Positions 59,360-64,000 of a DNA stretch of 64,000 nucleotides are shown piece by piece (the first letter of the stretch is position 1; every line of letters begins with the position of its first letter). The stretch lies in NCBI GenBank assembly GCA_910587445.1, contig CAJULE010000001.1, forward strand, positions 99,748-163,747, read 5' to 3'. The translations under genes were made by a program, and so were the position numbers. The notes beneath the pieces are model-generated. The model was not told where the DNA came from, searched no databases, and was given only the letters and a program-made list of their open reading frames with translations. Origin of the DNA: an uncultured Christensenellaceae bacterium. Its GTDB lineage: Bacteria; Bacillota; Clostridia; Christensenellales; Pumilibacteraceae.

Positions 59360-59886
59360 ATGAAAAGCTTAAGGACATGACCTTGCGCCTTTCGGGCATC
59401 GTGTCCGAATCGGTCGTGGACGGCGTGGGCTTTCGTATGGCGATATTCACCCAAGGGTGCAAACACAATTGCAAGGGCTGCCAAAATCCGCAGACGCACG
59501 CACTCGACGGCGGCGAAGTTACCGATTTGAAGTTTGTGCTCGAGGAAATAGAAAAGGATCCTTTGCTCGACGGAGTGACGCTTTCGGGCGGCGAGCCTTT
59601 TTTGCAGGCGAAGCCTCTCGCCGAGCTCTGCCGGCAGGTGCGCGCGCGCGGGCTCGACGTGTGGTGCTACAGCGGCTACACCTATGAGGAACTTTGCGCG
59701 CTTGCCGAAAAGGACGCGGACGTGCGGGAACTTCTCGACGGCATAGATGTGCTGATAGACGGTCGGTTTGTTTTGGAAAAGCTCGATTTGAAGCTGAAAT
59801 TCCGCGGCTCTTCCAACCAGCGTATACTCGACATGAAAAAAACGCGCGAAAGAGGCTGTCCCGTATGGCTCGAGGGTATGGAATAG
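59353..59886 (+). CDS. nrdG: Anaerobic ribonucleoside-triphosphate reductase activating protein
   Basis: 177 residues overlapping the radical SAM gene. MTLRLSGIVSESVVDGVGFR, then FTQGCKHNCKGCQNPQTHAL with the C-x3-C-x2-C cluster motif, LSGGEPFLQ, and DVWCYSGYTYEEL are typical NrdG. It creates the glycyl radical in NrdD using S-adenosylmethionine. nrdD itself is not in the window. AGTGAGGAG precedes the start. Confidence 0.93.
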   Translation: MVDEKLKDMTLRLSGIVSESVVDGVGFRMAIFTQGCKHNCKGCQNPQTHALDGGEVTDLKFVLEEIEKDPLLDGVTLSGGEPFLQAKPLAELCRQVRARGLDVWCYSGYTYEELCALAEKDADVRELLDGIDVLIDGRFVLEKLDLKLKFRGSSNQRILDMKKTRERGCPVWLEGME

Positions 59887-59985
59887 CTTTGCAAACTGCG
59901 GGTGCACGCCCTTAAATGCGGCGCAGCCATGTCGTCGGTTACGGTGAAAATTCCATGAAAATCTGCACAAGGCGCGCTTAAACAC

Positions 59986-60015
59986 TTGATAAACGGGCGC
60001 GGCTTGTGATATACT
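59986..60015 (+). promoter_or_regulatory. Promoter of ftsH
   Basis: TTGATA (59986-59991), 18 bp, TATACT (60010-60015). It rules out the GTG at 60006 as the ftsH start, because the transcript should begin near 60022. Confidence 0.7.
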
Positions 60016-60089
60016 ACTATAAGTGCAGAAAAGCGCGCCGTTTTTCTTTTTCCGTTCATTCGGAGGCGCCGCAATTTTCGGAGGTCGAT

Positions 60090-62018
60090 TTGGAGTCAAA
60101 AAACAGCAAAAGAATCATAATCATTGTCGTGATTGCCATAGTGCTCATTGCGGTCATTGCTCTTGTGTTCTTTTTCAACCGTCCCAAAAACGCGCTTCGT
60201 TACGACGAACTGTGGGATAAGATAGAGGACGGGCAGGTAGAAGAGATACGCATAAACAACGATATCGCGCAGATAAAGCTCGTCGGAGACAAGAACTTCA
60301 CGAAGCAGTGCTTTATTCGCGATACCATATTCATAAATGCGCTTAAGGAGTACGAGGACGCTCACGCGGAGGACGAAGGCTTCGTCCGCATAAAGATCAC
60401 GCTGAACGACCGAAATTCGGGGAGCGTGTGGAGTCTCGCCATTCCGATTGTCGGCTTTGTCGTGCTCGTCGTGCTCGCCGTCTTTATGTTCAGGGCGATG
60501 TCGGGCTCGAATAAGCAGGCAATGAATTTCGGCAAGTCCAATGCGAACGCGCAAGCCAATCTCAAGGTCCGCTTTACGGACGTTGCGGGTGCGGAAGAGG
60601 AAAAGGAAGAACTCGCCGAAGTGGTCGAGTTTTTGAAATCGCCGCAAAAATTTACGGCGGTGGGCGCAAAGATTCCCAAGGGCGTACTGCTCGTAGGTCC
60701 TCCGGGAACGGGTAAGACGCTGTTTGCGAAAGCCGTTGCGGGCGAAGCGAACGTGCCGTTCTTCTCGATTTCGGGTTCCGATTTCGTCGAAATGTTCGTC
60801 GGCGTCGGCGCTTCCCGTGTGCGCGATCTGTTCGATACGGCAAAGAAGAATATGCCGTGCATAATTTTCATAGACGAAATAGACGCCGTGGGCCGCCAGC
60901 GCGGCGCGGGGCTCGGCGGCGGTCATGACGAGCGCGAGCAGACCCTTAACCAGCTTCTTGTTCAGATGGACGGCTTCGAAACGAACGACGGCATTATAGT
61001 CATGGCGGCGACCAACCGCGCGGATATTCTCGATCCCGCGCTTCTCCGTCCCGGACGCTTCGACCGTCAGATTTACGTCAACGTGCCCGACGTGCGCGGC
61101 AGAGAAGCCATACTCAAGGTGCACGCTCGCAATAAGCCCATTTCTCCCGAGGTCGATTTCCGTGTGCTTGCGCGCATGACGTCGGGCTTCACGGGAGCGG
61201 AGATCGCCAATCTTTTGAACGAAGCGGCGATACTTTGCGCGCGCGACAACCGCAAAGAGATAACAATGGAGGACATAAACGAGGGCATAAACAAGGTGAC
61301 GCTCGGACCGCAGAAAAAGTCGCGTCTCGTCACCGAGTTCGACAAGCGCATAACGGCTTATCACGAGGCGGGTCACGCGCTCGTTGCGCTCAAGCTTTCG
61401 GGGTGCGATCCCGTACACGAGGTGTCCATAATACCGAGAGGTCCTGCGGGCGGATATACGAAAATGCGTCCCGACAACGACAACCAGTATATGACGATAA
61501 ATAAGCTCACCGACGAGCTCGCAATGAGCATGGGCGGCAGAGCGGCGGAAGAGCTCGTCATACAGGATATTTCCTCGGGCGCCGTAGGCGACATCAAGCA
61601 GGCGACGGACACGGCACGCAAAATGGTCATGGAATGGGGTATGTCCACTTCGCTCGGACCCGTATACTACGGTTCGAATCAAGAAGTGTTCCTCGGAAGA
61701 GACTACCAGTCGACGCACACTTATTCGGAAAAGGTCGCTTCCAAGATAGACGAGGAAGTTTCGAAGCTTCTCGACAAGGCGCACGAGACGGCAAGAAAGG
61801 TGCTTGCGGAAAACAGAGACGTAATGGATAAGATGGTTCGGCTTTTAATCGAGCGCGAAACGATATTCACCGAAGACGTAAATATGCTCATGGAAGGCAA
61901 GAGCGTCGAAGAGGTACGCGACGCCTACGACAAGCGCATGGCGCGTTCGGCAAAAAAGCCCGCCGTTTCGGACGGCGCTCCCGCCGCGGACGCACCCGCA
62001 AATCCTTCCGCAGTTTAA
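60090..62018 (+). CDS. ftsH: ATP-dependent zinc metalloprotease FtsH
   Basis: I take the TTG at 60090, five bases after CGGAGG, as start, giving 642 residues, the usual size. N-terminal helix (IIIIVVIAIVLIAVIALVFFF), short outer domain, second helix (LAIPIVGFVVLVVLAVFMF), then an AAA domain with Walker A GPPGTGKT (Lys209), Walker B CIIFIDEID and the second region of homology ATNRADILDPALLRPGRFDR, and a peptidase domain with His425-Glu-Ala-Gly-His429. It is a membrane hexamer that degrades misfolded membrane proteins and regulators. Followed after 42 bp by two small membrane protein genes. Confidence 0.96.
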   Translation: MESKNSKRIIIIVVIAIVLIAVIALVFFFNRPKNALRYDELWDKIEDGQVEEIRINNDIAQIKLVGDKNFTKQCFIRDTIFINALKEYEDAHAEDEGFVRIKITLNDRNSGSVWSLAIPIVGFVVLVVLAVFMFRAMSGSNKQAMNFGKSNANAQANLKVRFTDVAGAEEEKEELAEVVEFLKSPQKFTAVGAKIPKGVLLVGPPGTGKTLFAKAVAGEANVPFFSISGSDFVEMFVGVGASRVRDLFDTAKKNMPCIIFIDEIDAVGRQRGAGLGGGHDEREQTLNQLLVQMDGFETNDGIIVMAATNRADILDPALLRPGRFDRQIYVNVPDVRGREAILKVHARNKPISPEVDFRVLARMTSGFTGAEIANLLNEAAILCARDNRKEITMEDINEGINKVTLGPQKKSRLVTEFDKRITAYHEAGHALVALKLSGCDPVHEVSIIPRGPAGGYTKMRPDNDNQYMTINKLTDELAMSMGGRAAEELVIQDISSGAVGDIKQATDTARKMVMEWGMSTSLGPVYYGSNQEVFLGRDYQSTHTYSEKVASKIDEEVSKLLDKAHETARKVLAENRDVMDKMVRLLIERETIFTEDVNMLMEGKSVEEVRDAYDKRMARSAKKPAVSDGAPAADAPANPSAV

Positions 62019-62060
62019 TCAGCCAGGGAAACGCAAAGATACAGAGACAAAGGAGTTATT

Positions 62061-62675
62061 ATGAAAAAGAGAGTTGCTTTACCGATTATAATCACGTCGA
62101 GCGTTGCGGCGCTTATAGTGATTGCCATAATCGTGCTCAGCGTCGTTACGGTAAACCCGCTTTTGGGTATGCTCGGCGGATACAGCGACGTAACCGTTTA
62201 CAATCACGAAGCCTCCACGCCTTATCCCAACACCGATAAGACGGTAGAAAAGGTCAAAGAGGGCATAGAGGATACGAGATTTTCCGTAATGCACGCCATT
62301 CTCGAGGGAAGATGGGTATACAGCCCTAAGTTCAAGACCGAAAAGGACGAGGACGGAGAGACGGTTCGTACGAAGCTTACCGTGACGGCTACGAAAAACC
62401 TTACCGCGGACTCGAGCAATTATATGCTTCTCTTTTCGTTCGACGAGAAAAAGAGCGTTAAGATAGAAGGCGAGACCGTCGAGTTCGACCGCGCCAAGGT
62501 GCTCGTATACGACACCGTCGGCGAGATAGAGCGCATAGTTATATATCCCTATTTGCAGGAGAAGCTCGACATAACGCCCATCGACAGCTACTATTATTGC
62601 TATCCCGTCGAGATCTGGTCCACGACGAGCAAGCTTATGGGGACGCTTACCGATTACGAAACTCTTTTGAAATGA
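62061..62675 (+). CDS. Hypothetical single-helix anchored protein
   Basis: 204 residues with one N-terminal membrane helix (VAALIVIAIIVLSVVTVNPLL) and a mostly beta outer domain of about 160 residues; the YYYCYPVEIW segment has one Cys. No motif recognised. AAAGGAG precedes the start. The stop overlaps the next start (ATGA). Being behind ftsH it may be in the same transcript. Confidence 0.75.
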   Translation: MKKRVALPIIITSSVAALIVIAIIVLSVVTVNPLLGMLGGYSDVTVYNHEASTPYPNTDKTVEKVKEGIEDTRFSVMHAILEGRWVYSPKFKTEKDEDGETVRTKLTVTATKNLTADSSNYMLLFSFDEKKSVKIEGETVEFDRAKVLVYDTVGEIERIVIYPYLQEKLDITPIDSYYYCYPVEIWSTTSKLMGTLTDYETLLK

Positions 62676-62986
62676 TTTCGGCGATAAATCCGTATTTCAT
62701 CATTCTGCCCATAGTTTTGGTGCAGTATATATCGGCGACATTCGCGCTCGTGAGACTTGCACGGGCGCGTTTGAGTACGCCGAAATACGTCGCATGGAAT
62801 CTTTTTATACTCATTGTGTTTTTCGTCGGTTCGATCGCGTTTTTTATCTACGACGCGGTGCGGAAGAAGCCGGAGGACGATGACGGCGGAGATACGGCGC
62901 TTCAAAAAACGCAGGCGGCGGATACGGAGAAAGTTGCTCTTATCGATAAGGAGAGCGAGAATGTCGCTTCGGATAAGGGCCTATAA
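62672..62986 (+). CDS. PLDc_N-like two-helix membrane protein
   Basis: 104 residues from ATG 62672, overlapping the previous stop by four bases; the longer open frame to 62597 lies within that gene. Two hydrophobic helices (PYFIILPIVLVQYISATFAL and VAWNLFILIVFFVGSIAFFI) flank a basic loop, and FFIYDAVRKKPEDD after the second helix is like the PLDc_N (phospholipase D-nuclease N-terminal) family of small membrane proteins. The 40-residue tail is acidic. Function unknown. Confidence 0.7.
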   Translation: MISAINPYFIILPIVLVQYISATFALVRLARARLSTPKYVAWNLFILIVFFVGSIAFFIYDAVRKKPEDDDGGDTALQKTQAADTEKVALIDKESENVASDKGL

Positions 62987-63010
62987 AATTCAAATTTCGG
63001 ATAAAAACAT

Positions 63011-63038
63011 AACCGCGGCTTGGCTTCCGCGGTTTTTG
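63011..63038 (+). terminator. Terminator after the ftsH operon
   Basis: AACCGCGG/CCGCGGTT (63011-63018 and 63027-63034) followed by TTTG. Confidence 0.8.
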
Positions 63039-63087
63039 CTTTAAGCGTCTTTAGATTCGCCATAGGGCGCAAGACTTAGCTCTCATT

Positions 63088-63621
63088 TCAATTTATGTTT
63101 AGGACCTGCGGGGAGCGCGCGCCGAACGCATACAAATGCTCGCCGTGGCAGACTGCGACGGGAAGAGTGAAACGCTTTTGAAGCAGTTTTACTCGCTCTT
63201 TACGCGCGTCGTCGAATGTGCGGACAATGGAAACTATGCCGTCCGATCTTTCTGCGAGTTTGCTCCAAATGAGTTCGCTGTCGATGTCGTCGTCGACGAT
63301 GAGTCCTATGTTTACGCCGTGGAAGGAATAGACCTTCAGTTCGCTTTCCTCGCCGCCCATATGAAGGTTGCAGTCGGCTACGTCGGCAAGCAGATAGTTG
63401 TGGAAGGTGACGGCGCTTACTCTTTTAAGCTCGCGCATAAAAAATTCTATGCCGTACAGACTTACGTTTTCGCCGCTCTTTATTGCCGCGTCCACGAGAA
63501 AAGACGACTGCCCCGTGAGCTCCTTTTCGAGATCGATTTTCTCCAGAGTGCCGAAGCCGTACAGCTTTACGTCGGCGAGCTCTCCGCCGACAACCAACGA
63601 TTTTATCATTGCGTATTCCAT
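63088..63621 (-). CDS. Unknown protein, weakly nitrilase-like
   Basis: 177 residues from the ATG at 63621; the frame is open to an ATG at 63708 but no start has a clear binding site. It begins MEYAMIKSLVVGGELADVKL. The second half (VYSFHGVNIGLIVDDDIDSE, DGIVSIVRTFDDARKERVKL, VAVCHGEHLYAFG) resembles the core strands of carbon-nitrogen hydrolases, but the catalytic Cys position (normally GLLICYD) reads GLIVDDD, so if related it would be inactive. It follows the RsmF-type gene on the same strand by about 110 bp. Treat function as unknown. Confidence 0.5.
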   Translation of the reverse strand: MEYAMIKSLVVGGELADVKLYGFGTLEKIDLEKELTGQSSFLVDAAIKSGENVSLYGIEFFMRELKRVSAVTFHNYLLADVADCNLHMGGEESELKVYSFHGVNIGLIVDDDIDSELIWSKLAERSDGIVSIVRTFDDARKERVKLLQKRFTLPVAVCHGEHLYAFGARSPQVLNIN

Positions 63622-63733
63622 AGTCCATACTATGCGGCGTGTTCGAGACAGGTGAACTTGTAAAAGGAAAGAAATCGCAGGCTTTGACCGCGGCGCGCCG
63701 CTTGCCATGCTGTTTTGCCGCTGCAGGAGGACT

Positions 63734-64000
63734 CTATCTTATACGTAATCCTTTCGGATAGTGATTTTTCATAGATCCGCCGCTTGACTTGACAAGTCCC
63801 AAGGGATGCGAGTCGGCGCAGAGTATTCCCCAACCGGCAAAATCGGCGTCAAGCGAAAGCTCTTCGCCGCGCAGATATTTTTCTACCGCCCTTCTTCCGT
63901 TTTCGCGTGAAGTTTCTTCTCCGATTTCGTAGAAAAGATTTGCGGCGGCAATCGCTTCGTTTTCTTTCAATGCGGCAACAAAGCCGTGCGAGGGAACGAC
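63734..64000 (-). CDS. RsmF-type RNA cytosine-5-methyltransferase, 3' end only
   Basis: Minus-strand frame open to the window edge; only the last 88 or so codons are present, ending at TAG 63736-63734. The C-terminal sequence (KYLRGEELSLDADFAGWGIL, then HPLGLVKSSGGSMKNHYPKG) is the typical end of RsmF/YebU-like NOL1/NOP2/sun-family methyltransferases (FRGEEL...GW...PLG..K...LKNHYPKGLR). The catalytic domain lies outside the window. The TTG at 63970 that could be taken as a start is internal. Confidence 0.75.
   Translation of the reverse strand, partial: VVPSHGFVAALKENEAIAAANLFYEIGEETSRENGRRAVEKYLRGEELSLDADFAGWGILCADSHPLGLVKSSGGSMKNHYPKGLRIR

Noticed and set aside
60006..60089. Longer ftsH N-terminus from GTG 60006
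   Set aside because: Overlaps the -10 box of the promoter, adds a non-hydrophobic extension foreign to FtsH; TTG 60090 has an ideal binding site.
61672..61690. GGTTCGAATC resembling a tRNA T-loop
   Set aside because: Inside ftsH coding sequence; no cloverleaf or acceptor stem around it.

Overview
The window looks like chromosome of an anaerobic member of the Firmicutes, class Clostridia; a Christensenellales-like gut lineage is plausible but the genus cannot be fixed from sequence alone. The evidence is the AGGAGG-type ribosome binding sites, TTGACA/TATAAT promoters with 16-18 bp spacers, Gram-positive lipoprotein signals with no outer-membrane genes, a BofA homologue, a YuaF/flotillin pair, a rubredoxin, an anaerobic ribonucleotide reductase activase, DegV, and the rpmG-secE-nusG-rplKAJL cluster in Firmicutes order. 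TGA is used as a normal stop. Most of the window is tightly packed and of moderate GC. AT-richer patches (about 12.4-14.8 kb, 26.8-27.2 kb and 40.5-41.9 kb) carry accessory genes.

Layout. 1-4.6 kb: an exporter-type ABC half-transporter followed by an ECF importer (S, T and fused double ATPase), an arrangement resembling the streptococcal heme-uptake sia region. 4.6-4.8 kb: a small rubredoxin missed by length filters. 5.2-12.2 kb: an HtrA-like lipoprotein protease, a LytTR/GHKL two-component pair, and a membrane-anchored, domain-permuted GH3 glycosidase. 12.4-14.8 kb: a subtilase gene broken by a frame change at a dnaX-type slippery heptamer and by an in-frame TGA, overlapping a small lipoprotein gene. 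15-20.5 kb: UDP-galactopyranose mutase, a GT28-like glycosyltransferase, a leucine-rich-repeat membrane protein and a Sel1-repeat protein. 20.6-24.4 kb: an Xre repressor with two visible operators, DegV, and YuaF-flotillin. 24.5-28.3 kb: a rhamnosidase-like protein and a second copy of the subtilase-tail/lipoprotein cassette. 28.5-35 kb: aminotransferase, DRE-TIM synthase (citrate/homocitrate type), a small P-loop protein, threonine synthase, TrpRS, and a DUF5685/J-like pair. 36.9-40.5 kb: the ribosomal protein cluster with an L10-type leader. 40.6-44.2 kb: accessory genes (GNAT, DUF1349, Zn peptidase, Myb-like protein). 44.5-52.4 kb: an InlB-repeat lipoprotein with two fused ABC-FtsX transporters behind a promoter containing a G9 tract. 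52.6-64 kb: BofA, NUDIX, asparaginase, CNNM/CorC-type protein, MetRS-TatD-radical SAM-NrdG, FtsH and its small membrane neighbours, a protein of unknown function, and the 3' end of an RsmF-type methyltransferase.

Two families of roughly 110-126 nt imperfect palindromes lie between genes. One has at least four clear copies, including a tandem pair and one inside the ribosomal protein cluster. I found no tRNA, rRNA, CRISPR array or intact insertion sequence. The most unusual items are the candidate phase-variable promoter at 44.41-44.44 kb, the doubly interrupted subtilase, the duplicated subtilase-tail/lipoprotein cassette, the two Xre operators at an apparently leaderless start, and the six-cysteine rubredoxin.
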